DNA from: Gammaproteobacteria bacterium
GTDB taxonomy: Bacteria > Pseudomonadota > Gammaproteobacteria > SZUA-229
Direction of reading: 5' to 3'
Length of the DNA: 64,000 nt
Assembly: GCA_016744065.1 (NCBI GenBank)
Contig: JADGFA010000019.1
Span: forward strand, 2,912-66,911
Shown: positions 37,778 to 49,415 of the stretch, piece after piece
Position numbering within the stretch: position 1 is the stretch's first letter
Layout of the letters: every line of letters starts with the position of its first letter
The notes under the pieces: model-generated
Database searches by the model: none
What the model was told of the DNA's origin: nothing
What the model saw: the letters and a program-made list of their open reading frames with translations, nothing else
Translations under genes and position numbers: made by a program

Positions 37778-38773
37778 TTAGCTTGCTTGTTTTTCACGAA
37801 TAGACGCTGGTGGCCAGTTTTCCAGGCGCGCACCAAGTGACAGGCCATGTGATGCCAGAACGTCTTTAATTTCTGTCAGTGATTTTTTACCCAGATTTGG
37901 AGTTTTAAGTAACTCGACTTCTGTACGTTGAATTAAATCACCGATGTAATATATATTTTCTGCTTTTAAACAGTTTGCTGAACGAACCGTTAACTCCAGA
38001 TCATCTACTGGACGTAACAGAATAGGATCTATTTCATCCTCTTCATCAACTTGTTCTGCTTCTTCTATACTCTGAAGATTCACGAAAGCAGATAATTGTT
38101 TCTGTAAAACAGTTGCCGCTATACGAATTGTCTCTTCAGGTTCAACTGTTCCATTTGTTTCCAGATCAAGAATTAGCTTATCCAGGTTTGTGCGCTGCTC
38201 TACACGTGCACTTTCTACCGTGTAATTAACACGTAAAATAGGGCTAAAAGAGGCATCAATTGCAAGCGCACCAACCGACGTTGTCTCCGCATCAGTTACT
38301 TTACGCTGGGTAGCAGGAACATAACCACGACCCTTAGTAATTTTAAGCGTCATATTCAGGTCAACATTACCTGTTATATGAGCAATAACATGACCAGGAT
38401 TAACAATATCAACATCATGATCGGTTGCTATATCACCTGCAGTCACAACACCAGCACCCGATTTTTTAAGCGTTAACAATGCTTCTGATTTCTCATGCAT
38501 CATTATAGCAACGCCTTTCAGGTTTAGAAGAATTTCAAGCACATCTTCCTGAACACCCTCAATTGAGCTGTATTCATGTAAAACGCCGTCAATCTCAGCT
38601 TCAACAATAGCTGCACCTTCAATAGAAGATAACAGTATGCGACGCAGCGCATTACCTAATGTGTGACCAAAGCCTCGCTCTAATGGCTCAAGTACAATTT
38701 TCGCATGAGTATCATTATACTGGTGTACATCGATATTACGTGGTGTAAGTAGTTCTTCAGATTTGCCTGACAT
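37778..38773 (-). CDS. rpoA: RNA polymerase alpha subunit
   Basis: A 331-residue subunit. The N-terminal domain (about 1-235; [18 protein letters not shown]) dimerises and assembles beta and beta'. After an acidic linker (DEEDEIDP), the C-terminal domain (about 250-331; [24 protein letters not shown]) binds UP elements and activators. Length is standard. It lies between rpsD and rplQ as in the alpha operon of enteric bacteria. Confidence 0.98.
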   Translation of the reverse strand: MSGKSEELLTPRNIDVHQYNDTHAKIVLEPLERGFGHTLGNALRRILLSSIEGAAIVEAEIDGVLHEYSSIEGVQEDVLEILLNLKGVAIMMHEKSEALLTLKKSGAGVVTAGDIATDHDVDIVNPGHVIAHITGNVDLNMTLKITKGRGYVPATQRKVTDAETTSVGALAIDASFSPILRVNYTVESARVEQRTNLDKLILDLETNGTVEPEETIRIAATVLQKQLSAFVNLQSIEEAEQVDEEDEIDPILLRPVDDLELTVRSANCLKAENIYYIGDLIQRTEVELLKTPNLGKKSLTEIKDVLASHGLSLGARLENWPPASIREKQAS

Positions 38774-38788
38774 TCGGTGAGGTATCCT

Positions 38789-39409
38789 TTACTTGGAGTA
38801 CAGTTCAACAACGAGTTGTTCGTTTATATCGGCTGACAGTTCGTTACGTTCAGGTACAGATTTAAATGTTGCTTCCATCTTACCTTCATCTAGTGAAATC
38901 CAGTCTGCGATACCGCGTTGCTTAGCTAACTCTAATGAATCTTTAATACGAGTTTGTGTTTTAGACTTTTCACGTACAGAAATTTTATCATCCGCTTTAA
39001 CAACATATGAGGGGATGTTAACAATCTGATCATTAACCAGTATTGATTTATGACTGATTAGTTGACGCGACTCATTACGAGTAGAACCAAAACCACTGCG
39101 ATAAACAACGTTATCTAAGCGTGTTTCAAGACATTCCAGCAGATTTTCACCTGTAGAGCCTTTACGAGATGCTGCTTTTTTGTAATAGTTTACAAATTGC
39201 TTCTCAAGCACGCCGTAAATACGACGTAATTTTTGCTTTTCACGTAACTGAACACCATAGTCAGTTAAACGACCACGACCAGCACCATGTTGGCCAGGTT
39301 TCTGGTCAAGTTTGCACTTACTATCAAGCGCACGAACGCCAGATTTATGTTCTAAATCGACGCCTTCACGACGACTCAGTTTACACTTAGGTCCTAAATA
39401 ACGAGCCAC
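38789..39409 (-). CDS. rpsD: Small ribosomal subunit protein S4
   Basis: A 206-residue protein with the start [16 protein letters not shown], the RNA-binding S4 domain ([27 protein letters not shown]) and the usual C-terminus ending VELYSK. It initiates 30S assembly on 16S rRNA and, in relatives, represses translation of the alpha operon. It precedes rpoA by 15 bases. Confidence 0.97.
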   Translation of the reverse strand: MARYLGPKCKLSRREGVDLEHKSGVRALDSKCKLDQKPGQHGAGRGRLTDYGVQLREKQKLRRIYGVLEKQFVNYYKKAASRKGSTGENLLECLETRLDNVVYRSGFGSTRNESRQLISHKSILVNDQIVNIPSYVVKADDKISVREKSKTQTRIKDSLELAKQRGIADWISLDEGKMEATFKSVPERNELSADINEQLVVELYSK

Positions 39410-39424
39410 TTTCTATCTCCAGCC

Positions 39425-39808
39425 TTATACACGACGTCGTTTTGGGGGACGACAGCCATTGTGTGGAATTGGGGTAATATCACTGATATTAGTAATTTTA
39501 AAACCAGCATTATTCAAAGAACGAACTGCTGATTCACGACCAGGACCAGGTCCTTTAACAAGAACTTCAAGGTTCTTAACGCCGTAATCTTTTGCACGAG
39601 TACCAGCACGTTCTGCTGCAACCTGTGCTGCAAAAGGTGTACTCTTACGAGAACCACGGAAGCCAGAGCCACCTGCAGTTGCCCATGACAGAGTGTTACC
39701 CTGACGATCAGAGATCGTCACGATAGTATTGTTAAATGACGCATATATATGCGCCACACCGTCAGTCACGGTGCGTTTAACTTTTTTCTTTGTTGTTGGT
39801 TTTGCCAT
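39425..39808 (-). CDS. rpsK: Small ribosomal subunit protein S11
   Basis: A 127-residue protein with [18 protein letters not shown] and the C-terminal [17 protein letters not shown] signature. It forms the platform of the 30S subunit. It lies 35 bases after rpsM and 15 before rpsD. Confidence 0.97.
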   Translation of the reverse strand: MAKPTTKKKVKRTVTDGVAHIYASFNNTIVTISDRQGNTLSWATAGGSGFRGSRKSTPFAAQVAAERAGTRAKDYGVKNLEVLVKGPGPGRESAVRSLNNAGFKITNISDITPIPHNGCRPPKRRRV

Positions 39809-39843
39809 TACTTTTACCTAATTAACCAATTATTTATCCGGTT

Positions 39844-40200
39844 TTACTTACGGATCGGGCGCTTTGGACCCTTACGCGTACGAGCATTTGTCTTAGTGCG
39901 CTGACCACGTAGTGGTAAGCTGCGACGATGACGGATACCACGGTTACAACCCATGTCCATCAAACGCTTGACGCTCATTGAAACTTCACGACGTAAATCA
40001 CCTTCTACGGTGAACTTACCTACTTCTGTACGCAGTGATTCAACTTGTTCTTCACTTAACGTGCTTAATTTTGCCGCTGGTTCTATTTTTGTCAGCACAC
40101 AGATTTCCTGTGCACGAGTACGACCTATGCCGTAGATATATGTCAAACCAATGACAGCATGTTTATTATCAGGTATGTTAATACCAGCTATACGGGCCAT
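39844..40200 (-). CDS. rpsM: Small ribosomal subunit protein S13
   Basis: A 118-residue protein starting [19 protein letters not shown], with the conserved [22 protein letters not shown] tail that touches tRNA and 16S rRNA in the subunit head. It is first of the alpha operon proper; rpmJ lies 55 bases upstream. Confidence 0.97.
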   Translation of the reverse strand: MARIAGINIPDNKHAVIGLTYIYGIGRTRAQEICVLTKIEPAAKLSTLSEEQVESLRTEVGKFTVEGDLRREVSMSVKRLMDMGCNRGIRHRRSLPLRGQRTKTNARTRKGPKRPIRK

Positions 40201-40255
40201 TCACCGTCTCCAGATCGCGCAAAGCGCAGCATTTTAGCGATTAATCGCTCTAAAA

Positions 40256-40369
40256 TCAACCTTGACGTTGCTTATGACGTGGATCTTTACAAATCACACG
40301 AACAACACCATTTCTCTTAATAACTTTACAGTTTCTGCACATTTTCTTTACAGATGCACGAACTTTCAT
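40256..40369 (-). CDS. rpmJ: Large ribosomal subunit protein L36, zinc-binding form
   Basis: A 37-residue protein, too short for most gene finders, read directly: it starts [19 protein letters not shown] and ends RHKQRQG. The zinc ligands are intact (Cys11, Cys14, Cys27, His32), so this is the C+ type. GTGAGAAG precedes the ATG. It is 188 bases downstream of secY, so it may be transcribed with the alpha operon instead of strictly with spc. Confidence 0.96.
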   Translation of the reverse strand: MKVRASVKKMCRNCKVIKRNGVVRVICKDPRHKQRQG

Positions 40370-40557
40370 AACTGCTTCTCACTTAAATTGTTAAAACTGA
40401 AAATTGGGCGGATTTTAGACGATCTGTAGAATATAACAAGGAATAAATAACGAACATTAAAACTGCTATTAGATATAGCACTTTAGATGTGTTAATTGTT
40501 CACAAGTGTGACATTCAAGTTGATTGTCTAGATCAACACAATTGTTTTCAGCTCGAA

Positions 40558-41877
40558 TTAAGCTTTACTGCCTAATCCTTTAAAATTGGCTTTTTTCATC
40601 AAGCCGTCATACTGTTGCGACATCATATGTGACTGCATCTGTGCCATGAAATCCATGACGACAACCACGATAATTAACAATGAAGTACCACCAAAATAAA
40701 ATGGTACATTCCAGTATAAAATTAGAAACTCTGGTAATAAACACACCGCTGTAATATACAAAGCACCTACCAGCGTTAAACGTGTCATTACACCATCAAT
40801 ATATTTAGCTGTTTGATCACCTGGACGTATCCCTGGGATAAACGCACCTGATTTTTTCAGGTTATCTGCAGTTTCACGACTATTAAATACCAGTGCGGTA
40901 TAAAAGAAGCAGAAGAAAATAATAGCTGCAGCATAAAACATTACATAAATTGGCTGACCAGGTGAAAGCGTAGTCGATAAATCGGCTAACCACTCTAAAC
41001 CCTGAGTTTGACCAAACCAGCCACCTAAAGTAGCTGGAAATAAAATAATACTAGAAGCAAATATAGGTGGAATTACACCCGCCATATTCAACTTCAGTGG
41101 AAGGTGACTACTTTGTGCCGCATACATTTTACGACCCTGCTGACGCTTGGCGTAATTTACAGTAATACGACGTTGTCCACGTTCCACAAAAATAACAAAT
41201 GCGGTTACTGCCAGTGCCAGTATAAACAGAACAATGGCGGTTAATGTATGCAACTCACCCGTTCTAACTAACTCGGCTGTACCGCCGATTGCAGCAGGCA
41301 AGCCTGCAACAATACCCGCGAAGATAATAATAGATATACCATTACCAATTCCGCGCTCAGAAATCTGTTCACCCAGCCACATTAAAAAGACAGTACCGGT
41401 TACCAATGATGTAATTGCTATTACATAAAAGGAAATGGTTGAATCTATGTAGACCAGTGGCGCACCCGCATGGGTTTGTGATAACAGCATATTAGCCACA
41501 CCCATAGACTGGAATAAAGCCAGTACGACCGTGCCATAACGTGTATAAGTCGTAATTTTTCTACGACCCGCCTCACCTTCTTTCTTTAACTGTTCCAGGC
41601 TAGGTACCGTTACCGTTAATAACTGCATAATAATCGATGCAGATATATAAGGCATGATACCTAAAGCAAACAATGACATACGTTCCAGTGCACCACCTGA
41701 GAACATATTAAATACATCCAGGATTGTGCCGGACTGTTGATCAAAAATTGCAGACATTATCGTTGGATTCACACCGGGAACCGGTATAAATGTACCAACG
41801 CGATACACGATCAACGCACCAATAACAAAAAAGATGCGTTGCCTCAATTCCTGCAATTTACTTAGATCAACCGCCAT
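40558..41877 (-). CDS. secY: Protein translocase subunit SecY
   Basis: A 439-residue inner-membrane channel with ten predicted helices. Conserved features are [15 protein letters not shown], the cytoplasmic loop [23 protein letters not shown], and [20 protein letters not shown]. It forms the Sec channel with SecE and SecG. It is last of the continuous spc block, 17 bases after rplO. Confidence 0.97.
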   Translation of the reverse strand: MAVDLSKLQELRQRIFFVIGALIVYRVGTFIPVPGVNPTIMSAIFDQQSGTILDVFNMFSGGALERMSLFALGIMPYISASIIMQLLTVTVPSLEQLKKEGEAGRRKITTYTRYGTVVLALFQSMGVANMLLSQTHAGAPLVYIDSTISFYVIAITSLVTGTVFLMWLGEQISERGIGNGISIIIFAGIVAGLPAAIGGTAELVRTGELHTLTAIVLFILALAVTAFVIFVERGQRRITVNYAKRQQGRKMYAAQSSHLPLKLNMAGVIPPIFASSIILFPATLGGWFGQTQGLEWLADLSTTLSPGQPIYVMFYAAAIIFFCFFYTALVFNSRETADNLKKSGAFIPGIRPGDQTAKYIDGVMTRLTLVGALYITAVCLLPEFLILYWNVPFYFGGTSLLIIVVVVMDFMAQMQSHMMSQQYDGLMKKANFKGLGSKA

Positions 41878-41894
41878 ATTCCGTTCTTACCCTT

Positions 41895-42329
41895 TTAGGC
41901 TTCTACTTTTCCACCAGCAGCTTCAATTGCTGCCAGTGCGCCTTTAGTTGCTTTAATACCCTGCAAAGTAACTGCTGAAGTAATTTCACCAGAAGCAATT
42001 ACTTTTGCTTTTTTAGTAAATGCAGGAACAACGTTAGCTTCAATTAATGTTGCTAATGTAACCGTATCGGTAGCCAGCTTCTGAATTTCGCCCAAACGAA
42101 CTTCAGCGCTGTATTTAGCCATACGTGAATTAAAACCAACTTTAGGTAAGCGACGTTGAAGTGGCATCTGACCACCCTCAAAACCTACTTTATGGAAACC
42201 ACCTTTACGTGACTTCTGACCTTTATGTCCACGGCCACAGGTTTTACCCTGGCCACAACCTATTCCACGACCAACACGCTTACGTGTTTTACGGCTACCC
42301 TCATCGGGCGAAAGAGTATTTAATAACAT
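41895..42329 (-). CDS. rplO: Large ribosomal subunit protein L15
   Basis: A 144-residue protein with the basic N-terminal extension ([31 protein letters not shown], signature region) and an alpha/beta C-terminal domain. It helps late 50S assembly. It follows rpmD with one intervening base. Confidence 0.97.
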   Translation of the reverse strand: MLLNTLSPDEGSRKTRKRVGRGIGCGQGKTCGRGHKGQKSRKGGFHKVGFEGGQMPLQRRLPKVGFNSRMAKYSAEVRLGEIQKLATDTVTLATLIEANVVPAFTKKAKVIASGEITSAVTLQGIKATKGALAAIEAAGGKVEA

Positions 42330-42330
42330 A

Positions 42331-42516
42331 TTAAACTTCCTCTGACTTAACCATGTAGTAGATTTTATTAATCATTCCACGGTTTTCAGGTGTATCAATA
42401 ACTTCAACAGTGTGATGCACACGACGCAGGCCTAAACCTTTTGCACAAGCAATATGTGACTTAAGACGACCAATTGTACTTTTCAGCAATGTAACTTTGA
42501 TTTTCTTCTGTGCCAT
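42331..42516 (-). CDS. rpmD: Large ribosomal subunit protein L30
   Basis: A 61-residue protein with the short bacterial L30 fold ([44 protein letters not shown]). It sits between rpsE and rplO with five-base and one-base spacings. Confidence 0.96.
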   Translation of the reverse strand: MAQKKIKVTLLKSTIGRLKSHIACAKGLGLRRVHHTVEVIDTPENRGMINKIYYMVKSEEV

Positions 42517-42521
42517 GACGA

Positions 42522-43034
42522 TTAGCCTAAAATTTCTTCAACTTTTTTGCCACGCTTAGCAGCTACAGCATCAGGAGAATGCATATTCTCTAAACCGTTA
42601 ACTGTTGCACGAACAACGTTGATTGGATTACGTGTACCGTTAATTTTAGCCAGTACATTTTTAACACCAACTGCTTCAAATACAGCACGCATCGCACCAC
42701 CGGCGATAATACCTGTACCTTCAGAAGCTGGCTGCATGTATACATTTGCAGCGCCGTGAATACCTGTAACAGAATGCTGCAATGTGTCATCCTTAAGATG
42801 AACCTTACGCATATTCTTACGTGCTTTATCCATAGCCTTCTGGATAGCAGCAGGTACTTCTTTAGCTTTACCATAACCGATACCAACTGTACCGTTACCA
42901 TCACCGACTACTGTAAGTGCTGTAAAACCAAATTGACGACCACCTTTTACCACTTTAGCAACACGGTTAACGGTTACTAATTTTTCAATAAAATCGTCAG
43001 ACTTTTCTCTTTGATTATCTCTATTCTGTGCCAT
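42522..43034 (-). CDS. rpsE: Small ribosomal subunit protein S5
   Basis: A 170-residue protein. The double-stranded RNA-binding N-domain ([31 protein letters not shown]-like segment, with TVVGDGNG here) and the [17 protein letters not shown] motif are typical. It is involved in decoding accuracy and helicase activity of the 30S subunit. Confidence 0.97.
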   Translation of the reverse strand: MAQNRDNQREKSDDFIEKLVTVNRVAKVVKGGRQFGFTALTVVGDGNGTVGIGYGKAKEVPAAIQKAMDKARKNMRKVHLKDDTLQHSVTGIHGAANVYMQPASEGTGIIAGGAMRAVFEAVGVKNVLAKINGTRNPINVVRATVNGLENMHSPDAVAAKRGKKVEEILG

Positions 43035-43045
43035 AGTCTTTGCCT

Positions 43046-43402
43046 TTAAAATTCCAGTCCGTTTTCACGTGCCGCTTCAGCCAGTGCTTTAACACGACCG
43101 TGGTATTTAAAACCAGAGCGATCAAATGCAACGCTAGTAACACCAGCGGCCTTTGATTTTTCTGCAATGATTTTGCCTACTGTAGTAGCTGCATCTGCAT
43201 TACCAGAATTTTTAATTGCCGACTTAACATCAGCATCTAAAGTAGAAGCCGAAGCTAACGTCTTACCACCATCAGCAGAGATAACCTGTGCATACATGTG
43301 GCGAGGCGTACGGTGGATACATAAACGATCTGCACCTAACTCACGAATTTTCATCCGTGTACGAGTAGAGCGACGAACTCTGATTTGTTTCTTTGATTTC
43401 AT
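43046..43402 (-). CDS. rplR: Large ribosomal subunit protein L18
   Basis: A 118-residue protein with the basic start [16 protein letters not shown] and the C-terminal [22 protein letters not shown]. It binds 5S rRNA with L5 and L25. It is eight bases downstream of rplF. Confidence 0.97.
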   Translation of the reverse strand: MKSKKQIRVRRSTRTRMKIRELGADRLCIHRTPRHMYAQVISADGGKTLASASTLDADVKSAIKNSGNADAATTVGKIIAEKSKAAGVTSVAFDRSGFKYHGRVKALAEAARENGLEF

Positions 43403-43410
43403 CTTAGCCC

Positions 43411-43938
43411 CTACTTCTTCTTAGCTTCTTTACGGATAACATATTCATCAGCGTAACGAACACCCTTACCTTTATAAGGCTCTGGTGGACGATAAGCACG
43501 AATATCTGCGGATACCTGACCCACCTTCTGCTTATCCGCACCCTTAACCAGAATTTCAGTCTGGCTAGGTGTTTCAACTGTGATTCCCTCAGGAACTGCA
43601 TAATCTACAGGATGAGAAAAACCTAATTGAAGATTTAATGATTGACCCTGTGCTTTTGCACGGTAACCAACACCTATTAGCGTTAATTTCTTTTCGAAAC
43701 CATCTGTTACACCATTAACCATGTTGCTAACTAAAGAACGCATTGTTCCAGCCATAGCCCATGATGCCTCAGTAACCGGAGTGAAATTTAAATCCTCACC
43801 GTCCTGAGCAATGTTTACAGTCTCGTGTAAATCAATATTAAGACTGCCCTTAGGACCTTTAACATTTACTGATTGACCAGAAATTTTAATTTCAGTTCCC
43901 GATGGTACAGTAATTGGTTTTTTTGCTATTCGTGACAT
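43411..43938 (-). CDS. rplF: Large ribosomal subunit protein L6
   Basis: A 175-residue protein starting [14 protein letters not shown], with two repeated L6 folds and the closing motif [18 protein letters not shown]. It lies near the sarcin-ricin loop where the GTPase factors bind. Confidence 0.97.
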   Translation of the reverse strand: MSRIAKKPITVPSGTEIKISGQSVNVKGPKGSLNIDLHETVNIAQDGEDLNFTPVTEASWAMAGTMRSLVSNMVNGVTDGFEKKLTLIGVGYRAKAQGQSLNLQLGFSHPVDYAVPEGITVETPSQTEILVKGADKQKVGQVSADIRAYRPPEPYKGKGVRYADEYVIRKEAKKK

Positions 43939-43948
43939 TCCAGTCCCC

Positions 43949-44341
43949 TTATGAAACTGAGCAGACTAACTCACCACCAATACCTGCAGCACGTGCAGCT
44001 CGGTCAGTCATCATACCAGTTGAGGTTGAAACGATAATGATACCAAGGCCATTCAGGACACTTGGTAATTCATTTTTGTTTTTGTAAATGCGAAGTCCTG
44101 GACGGCTCATGCGATCGATACTATCGATAACAGGTTTTCCATCAAAATACTTCAACGAAACAGACATTTCAGCCTTCACACCTTCAGAAACAGAATAATC
44201 TTTTATATAACCTTCGTCTTTTAAAACTTTAGCTATAGATTGTTTCATATTAGATGCAGGCATTGTAACTTCTACTTTAGAAGCTGATTGTCCATTACGA
44301 ATACGTGTCAGCATATCTGCTATTGGATCTGACATACTCAT
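43949..44341 (-). CDS. rpsH: Small ribosomal subunit protein S8
   Basis: A 130-residue protein: [18 protein letters not shown] at the start and [20 protein letters not shown] at the end. In enteric bacteria S8 represses spc-operon translation by binding the rplE region; the sequence gives no direct evidence for that here. Confidence 0.97.
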   Translation of the reverse strand: MSMSDPIADMLTRIRNGQSASKVEVTMPASNMKQSIAKVLKDEGYIKDYSVSEGVKAEMSVSLKYFDGKPVIDSIDRMSRPGLRIYKNKNELPSVLNGLGIIIVSTSTGMMTDRAARAAGIGGELVCSVS

Positions 44342-44397
44342 AATCTATTTACCTTACTCTTAATATACTTAAAAAATTGTTTAAAATTAAACGTGTA

Positions 44398-44703
44398 TTA
44401 CCAGCTGGCCTTAACCAGGCCGGGTACATCGCCACGCATCATTGCTTCACGTAATTTAATACGTGACAAACCAAACTTACGGTAATAGCCATGTGGGCGA
44501 CCAGTAATCTGACAACGGTTACGACTACGGCTAGGACTAGAATCACGAGGTAATTTTTGCATTTTAACCTGAGCTTCCATCTTAGCTTCAAACTCAGCTT
44601 CTGGATCTTTTAGAATCGCACGTAATTTTGCGCGCTTTTCGAAATCTCTTGCAATTAATTTTGTGCGTTTCTTTTCACGCTGAATCATCGAAGTTTTTGC
44701 CAT
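44398..44703 (-). CDS. rpsN: Small ribosomal subunit protein S14, zinc-free form
   Basis: A 101-residue protein ending [11 protein letters not shown]. The region that holds a CxxC pair in zinc-binding S14 reads [20 protein letters not shown], with a single cysteine, so this is the longer C- type. It is 20 bases after rplE. Confidence 0.97.
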   Translation of the reverse strand: MAKTSMIQREKKRTKLIARDFEKRAKLRAILKDPEAEFEAKMEAQVKMQKLPRDSSPSRSRNRCQITGRPHGYYRKFGLSRIKLREAMMRGDVPGLVKASW

Positions 44704-44723
44704 GGTTTACTCTTTATCTCGAT

Positions 44724-45263
44724 CTAGTTTTTAAACGGGAAGTTAAACGCTTTTAATAAAACTTTAGCTTCTTCGTCTGATTTTGCATTAGTAGTAATAG
44801 TGATATCCATTCCGCGAATTTTATCGATTTTTTCATAATCGATTTCAGGAAAGATTATCTGCTCTTGAACACCCATGCTGTAATTACCACGACCATCAAA
44901 TGACTTACCATTCAAGCCACGGAAATCACGAATACGTGGTACAGCAATACTGATCAAACGATCAAGGAATTCGTACATGTTTGCTTTACGTAGCGTTACC
45001 TTGCAACCAATTGCAGAGCCTTCACGCAATTTAAATGCTGCAACAGATTTTCGCGCCATTGTTTTAACAGGTTTCTGGCCGGCAATTTTTTCCATATCCG
45101 TATAAGCTGCTTCAACAACCTTCTTATCAGATACACCTTCGCCAACACCCATATTAAGCGTAATTTTTTCAATACGAGGAACCTGCATAGGGTTTGCATA
45201 ACCCTGGCTTTCCATCAATTGCTTAACAATTGTGTCTCTATATACTTGCTGTAGTCTTGCCAT
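44724..45263 (-). CDS. rplE: Large ribosomal subunit protein L5
   Basis: A 179-residue protein with [20 protein letters not shown] and the C-terminal [21 protein letters not shown]. It binds 5S rRNA and contacts P-site tRNA. Spacing to rplX is 15 bases. Confidence 0.97.
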   Translation of the reverse strand: MARLQQVYRDTIVKQLMESQGYANPMQVPRIEKITLNMGVGEGVSDKKVVEAAYTDMEKIAGQKPVKTMARKSVAAFKLREGSAIGCKVTLRKANMYEFLDRLISIAVPRIRDFRGLNGKSFDGRGNYSMGVQEQIIFPEIDYEKIDKIRGMDITITTNAKSDEEAKVLLKAFNFPFKN

Positions 45264-45278
45264 TGTTCCGCTACCCTA

Positions 45279-45596
45279 CTAAACGTCTACGTTTTCGTTA
45301 TTAGACTTAAAGACGCGAATTTTTTTGCCGTCTTCTAAAGTCTTGATGCCTATGCGATCACCCTTATTTGTAGCAGGATTAAATGGCATTATATTTGAAA
45401 TGTGTATAGACATTTCTTTTTCTATAATGCCACCTTCAATACCCGCCATAGGGTTTGGCTTAGTGTGTTTCTTAACCATGTTGATATTTTCTACCATTAC
45501 ACGATCGTTTTTCAGGATGCTCATTACTTTGCCACGGCGACCTTTGTCTTTACCCGTAGTCACAATAATTTCATCACCTTGTTTAATTCTTTGCAT
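45279..45596 (-). CDS. rplX: Large ribosomal subunit protein L24
   Basis: A 105-residue protein whose KOW motif ([18 protein letters not shown]) is intact, followed by [15 protein letters not shown]. It nucleates 50S assembly. It lies 12 bases after rplN. Confidence 0.97.
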   Translation of the reverse strand: MQRIKQGDEIIVTTGKDKGRRGKVMSILKNDRVMVENINMVKKHTKPNPMAGIEGGIIEKEMSIHISNIMPFNPATNKGDRIGIKTLEDGKKIRVFKSNNENVDV

Positions 45597-45608
45597 ATCT
45601 ATAAGCCT

Positions 45609-45977
45609 CTACAATACTTCAGGAGCTAGAGAAATAATTTTCATGAATTTCTCATTACGCAGCTCACGTGTTACAGGGCCAAAAATACGTGTACCAATAG
45701 GCTGCAGGTTAGCGTTCAAAAGAACAGCAGCATTATTGTCAAAGCGAATAAGCGAACCATCAGGGCGACGAACGCCTTTAGCAGTACGAACTACGACTGC
45801 ATTGTACACTTCACCTTTTTTAACCTTGCCTCTTGGAATTGCTTCCTTGATGCTAACTTTTATAACATCACCAATAGCGGCATAACGACGATGTGACCCA
45901 CCGAGTACTTTAATACACTGCACTCTTTTAGCTCCACTGTTGTCTGCTGCGTTGAGAACGGTTTGCATTTGAATCAT
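45609..45977 (-). CDS. rplN: Large ribosomal subunit protein L14
   Basis: A 122-residue protein starting [17 protein letters not shown], with [11 protein letters not shown] and the C-terminal [11 protein letters not shown]. It is first of the spc block, 60 bases after rpsQ; that gap could hold a minor promoter. Confidence 0.97.
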   Translation of the reverse strand: MIQMQTVLNAADNSGAKRVQCIKVLGGSHRRYAAIGDVIKVSIKEAIPRGKVKKGEVYNAVVVRTAKGVRRPDGSLIRFDNNAAVLLNANLQPIGTRIFGPVTRELRNEKFMKIISLAPEVL

Positions 45978-46037
45978 GACGACACCAAATTTCTATTAAT
46001 CTATATTTACGGTTAATTTAAATGAACAAGTTTTCAA

Positions 46038-46301
46038 TTAAATAGCTTTTGACTTCTCAACAACTTTAACCAGCTTCCAGGATTTCGTTTTTGAAACGGG
46101 TGCGCACTGCTCTATCAATACAGTATCACCAACTCCACACTCATTAGCTTCATCATGAATACTCAATTTGGTTGAGCGATTAATGATTTTGCCATATAAC
46201 GCATGCTTAACACGTCGCGAGATAGTTACAGTGGCTGTTTTTTCAGCTTTATTACTAGTAACAACACCCTGAAGTGTTCTTTGTGTTTTTTCTGCACTCA
46301 T
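46038..46301 (-). CDS. rpsQ: Small ribosomal subunit protein S17
   Basis: An 87-residue OB-fold protein: [21 protein letters not shown] and [18 protein letters not shown]. It is a primary 16S rRNA binder. Its start overlaps the rpmC stop by one base, indicating translational coupling. Confidence 0.97.
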   Translation of the reverse strand: MSAEKTQRTLQGVVTSNKAEKTATVTISRRVKHALYGKIINRSTKLSIHDEANECGVGDTVLIEQCAPVSKTKSWKLVKVVEKSKAI

Positions 46302-46519
46302 TACGCTTTACCCGCCTGTTTTTTCTCAGCAAGAATAGTCTTAACACGCGCAACATCACGACGTGCATTTTTAAACAGATGCGGCTTAGACATCTCACCA
46401 GCACCTTGCTGCATACGTAAATTAAACTGCTCTTTACGAATATTTAGAATTTCTTCTTTAAGACCTGCTTCGTCTTTTTCTCTTAGTTCTTTTGCTCTTA
46501 AGCTATTACTATTGGCCAT
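46301..46519 (-). CDS. rpmC: Large ribosomal subunit protein L29
   Basis: A 72-residue helical hairpin protein ([27 protein letters not shown]). It sits at the polypeptide exit and helps form the docking site for trigger factor and SRP. It shares single-base overlaps with rplP and rpsQ. Confidence 0.97.
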   Translation of the reverse strand: MANSNSLRAKELREKDEAGLKEEILNIRKEQFNLRMQQGAGEMSKPHLFKNARRDVARVKTILAEKKQAGKA

Positions 46520-46932
46520 TACATCACCGCACGAGAAACAAATGTTGTTTTAATTGGCAATTTTGCAGCTGCCAACTGGAAAGCTTCTCTGGCTAATTCT
46601 TCAGAAACACCTTCCATTTCATATAAAACTGAACCTGGCTGAACTTTAGCTACCCAGTGATCAACGTTACCTTTTCCTTTACCCATTCGAACTTCTAATG
46701 GTTTATTTGAAATAGGTGTATCTGGGAAAACACGAATCCAGATTTTACCGCCACGTTTAATATGACGCGTCATTGCACGACGAGCTGCCTCAATCTGGCG
46801 AGCTGAAATACGACCACGTGCAAGCGCTTTCAGACCGTACTCACCGAAGCTCACTTTATTACCATTTTGAGCTAGACCGCGGTTACGACCTTTAAACGCC
46901 TTTCTAAATTTTGTACGTTTAGGTTGAAGCAT
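46519..46932 (-). CDS. rplP: Large ribosomal subunit protein L16
   Basis: A 137-residue protein starting [19 protein letters not shown], with [20 protein letters not shown] and [17 protein letters not shown]. It positions A-site tRNA. It is two bases after rpsC. Confidence 0.97.
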   Translation of the reverse strand: MLQPKRTKFRKAFKGRNRGLAQNGNKVSFGEYGLKALARGRISARQIEAARRAMTRHIKRGGKIWIRVFPDTPISNKPLEVRMGKGKGNVDHWVAKVQPGSVLYEMEGVSEELAREAFQLAAAKLPIKTTFVSRAVM

Positions 46933-46934
46933 GT

Positions 46935-47630
46935 TTATCCCCTACCCTTCTTAGGCTTGGCGTCCTGTGCAGCCGCATTACGCTTCTCTTCAAGACTGAA
47001 TACTTCACCTTTATAGATCCAGACCTTAACGCCCAGAATACCGTAAGTAGTTAATGCTTCAGCAAAACCATAATCAATATCAGCACGAAGTGTATGCAAT
47101 GGCACACGACCTTCCATGTAGCATTCGCTACGCGCAATTTCAGCACCGTTCAAACGACCACCAACCTGAATTTTAATGCCCTGACCGCCCATACGCATAG
47201 TATTCTGCATTGAGCGCTTCATTGCACGACGAAACATAACGCGTCGTTCAAGTTGCTGAGCAATGCTTTCAGCGACTAGCTGAGCATCAAGCTCTGGCTT
47301 GCGAATTTCTTCAATATTTATTTTCACATTATTAATGTGAAGACCTAATATTTTAGATACTTCTTTACGCAGATTTTCAATGTCTGCGCCTTTTTTGCCG
47401 ATAACAACACCAGGACGAGCCGTGTGTATTGTTATAACTGCTGCACGTGTTGGACGCTCAATCTGAATGCGACTTACATTTGCAGCTGCTAATTTCTTTT
47501 TCAGAAATTCACGCACTTTAATATCAGCATTTAACAGTAAAGGATAATCTTTGCTGTTTGCATACCACTTTGCGTTCCAGTCTGAAGATATTCCCAGACG
47601 AATCCCGACAGGATGTACTTTTTGGCCCAT
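46935..47630 (-). CDS. rpsC: Small ribosomal subunit protein S3
   Basis: A 231-residue protein: [14 protein letters not shown] start, KH RNA-binding domain ([18 protein letters not shown]) and C-terminal domain ([22 protein letters not shown]). It forms part of the mRNA entry helicase. It is 12 bases after rplV. Confidence 0.97.
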   Translation of the reverse strand: MGQKVHPVGIRLGISSDWNAKWYANSKDYPLLLNADIKVREFLKKKLAAANVSRIQIERPTRAAVITIHTARPGVVIGKKGADIENLRKEVSKILGLHINNVKINIEEIRKPELDAQLVAESIAQQLERRVMFRRAMKRSMQNTMRMGGQGIKIQVGGRLNGAEIARSECYMEGRVPLHTLRADIDYGFAEALTTYGILGVKVWIYKGEVFSLEEKRNAAAQDAKPKKGRG

Positions 47631-47642
47631 TCTGCTTCTCTC

Positions 47643-47975
47643 TTAACTATCCGAAACCATAACCGTTATATGGCTACTACGTTTTAAAATTCGATTAGCA
47701 CGACCTTTTGCGCGGGCTTGAATGCGCTTCATTGTCGGACCTTCGTCTACAAAAGCTTTTGATATCGTTAACTCGTCGATATCAGCACCTTCATTGTGCT
47801 CAGCATTTGCAATCGCTGACTCCAGTACTTTCTGTACCAGACCGGCAGCTTTCTTATTGCTGAATGTTAAAATATTTAGCGCCTGCTCTACAGACTGCCC
47901 ACGTATTTGATCAACAACCAGGCGAACCTTCTGAGGCGATATACGTGCGTAGCGATGTTTTGCTAATACTTCCAT
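47643..47975 (-). CDS. rplV: Large ribosomal subunit protein L22
   Basis: A 110-residue protein: [26 protein letters not shown], and [18 protein letters not shown] near the end. There are two consecutive ATG codons; the second (47975) lies six bases from AGGAG and matches the family start, so I prefer it to 47978. It lines the exit tunnel. Confidence 0.96.
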   Translation of the reverse strand: MEVLAKHRYARISPQKVRLVVDQIRGQSVEQALNILTFSNKKAAGLVQKVLESAIANAEHNEGADIDELTISKAFVDEGPTMKRIQARAKGRANRILKRSSHITVMVSDS

Positions 47976-47985
47976 CATATACTCC

Positions 47986-48258
47986 TTACTTCGACTTTTT
48001 GTCGGCGGTGTGACCGCGATAAGTACGAGTTAAAGCGAATTCGCCTAACTTGTGACCTACCATATTCTCGTTAACTAAAACGGGGATATGCTGTCGACCA
48101 TTGTGAACTGCGATTGTCAAACCAACCATTTCAGGGAAAATAGTAGAACGACGCGACCAGGTCTTAATTGGACGACGACTCTTTTCTTCTACTGCCTTCT
48201 CGACCTTAGCCATCAAATGATGGTCAATAAACGGTCCTTTTTTTAATGAACGTGGCAC
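47986..48258 (-). CDS. rpsS: Small ribosomal subunit protein S19
   Basis: A 90-residue protein: [36 protein letters not shown] and the closing [14 protein letters not shown]. It forms the 30S head with S13. Spacing to rplB is 14 bases. Confidence 0.97.
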   Translation of the reverse strand: MPRSLKKGPFIDHHLMAKVEKAVEEKSRRPIKTWSRRSTIFPEMVGLTIAVHNGRQHIPVLVNENMVGHKLGEFALTRTYRGHTADKKSK

Positions 48259-48272
48259 TCTAATACCCTCAA

Positions 48273-49103
48273 TTATTTACGGTTGTTACGGCGACGAACA
48301 ATCATATTGTCTGTACGCTTATTGCTACGAGTTTTCTTACCTTTAGTCTGAACACCCCATGGAGAAACTGGGTGACGACCACCAGAGGTACGACCTTCAC
48401 CACCACCATGTGGGTGATCGACCGGGTTCATCGCAACACCACGAACGGTTGGACGAACACCACGCCAGCGCTTAGCACCCGCCTTACCCAGCGAACGCAA
48501 ACTATGCTCACTATTACCAACTTCACCAATAGTTGCGCGACAGTCAATATGAATTTTACGCATTTCACCTGAACGTAAACGCACAGTTGCATACATACCT
48601 TCACGTGCCACTAACTGAACTGAAGCACCTGCACTACGTGCAACCTGTGCACCTTTACCCGGCTTCAACTCAATACAGTGTATTGTTGAACCAACTGGCA
48701 CACTTCTTAAAGGCATTGCATTACCGCTTTTAATCGGCGCTGCTGAACCTGAAGAAATTGCATCACCAACACTCACACCCTTAGGTGCAATAATGTAACG
48801 ACGCTCACCATCTGCATACTTTAATAAAGCAATATTTGCAGTACGGTTTGGATCATACTCTAAACGCTCAACCACTGCTGGAATACCATCTTTGGTGCGC
48901 TTAAAATCAATAATACGATAGTGCTGTTTATGACCACCACCAACGTGACGAGTTGTAATACGACCCGCGTTGTTACGACCACCGTTACGAGACTGCGCTT
49001 CTAAAAGAGCAGCATGAGGCTTCCCTTTATGCAGCTCGTCGTTAACAACCTTAACAACGTGACGTCTGCCCGGTGAAGTTGGTCTGGATTTTACTAATGC
49101 CAT
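48273..49103 (-). CDS. rplB: Large ribosomal subunit protein L2
   Basis: A 276-residue protein. [19 protein letters not shown], the [15 protein letters not shown]-type loop ([15 protein letters not shown], with the histidine implicated in peptidyl transferase structure) and the basic tail [11 protein letters not shown] are intact. Confidence 0.97.
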   Translation of the reverse strand: MALVKSRPTSPGRRHVVKVVNDELHKGKPHAALLEAQSRNGGRNNAGRITTRHVGGGHKQHYRIIDFKRTKDGIPAVVERLEYDPNRTANIALLKYADGERRYIIAPKGVSVGDAISSGSAAPIKSGNAMPLRSVPVGSTIHCIELKPGKGAQVARSAGASVQLVAREGMYATVRLRSGEMRKIHIDCRATIGEVGNSEHSLRSLGKAGAKRWRGVRPTVRGVAMNPVDHPHGGGEGRTSGGRHPVSPWGVQTKGKKTRSNKRTDNMIVRRRNNRK

Positions 49104-49115
49104 TGCCTTAACCTT

Positions 49116-49415
49116 CTAGTTTGCACCAGCAAAAGCGATGTCCTGGCCTTCAGCCAGTTTCACATACGCTTTACGCCAGTCAGAACGTTTACCCATTCGT
49201 TGACCAAATCGCTTGGTCTTGCCTTTTACATTCAGCACTCTAACTTGAGCAACTTTCACTTCAAACAACTGCTCTACAGCCTGCTTGATTTCAGTTTTTG
49301 TTGCTGAAGTATGCACTTTAAATACATGCGTTCCAGAAGCATCCGCTACCAGAGTCGACTTTTCAGATATATGCGGAGCTAACAGCACCTGAAGAATTCT
49401 TTCTTGTTGCATCAT
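49116..49415 (-). CDS. rplW: Large ribosomal subunit protein L23
   Basis: A 99-residue protein: [20 protein letters not shown]. The ATG at 49415 overlaps the rplD stop as ATGA and lies eight bases after AGGAA; a longer reading to 49424 would overlap rplD by 13 bases. It forms the docking site for trigger factor and SRP at the tunnel exit. Confidence 0.95.
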   Translation of the reverse strand: MMQQERILQVLLAPHISEKSTLVADASGTHVFKVHTSATKTEIKQAVEQLFEVKVAQVRVLNVKGKTKRFGQRMGKRSDWRKAYVKLAEGQDIAFAGAN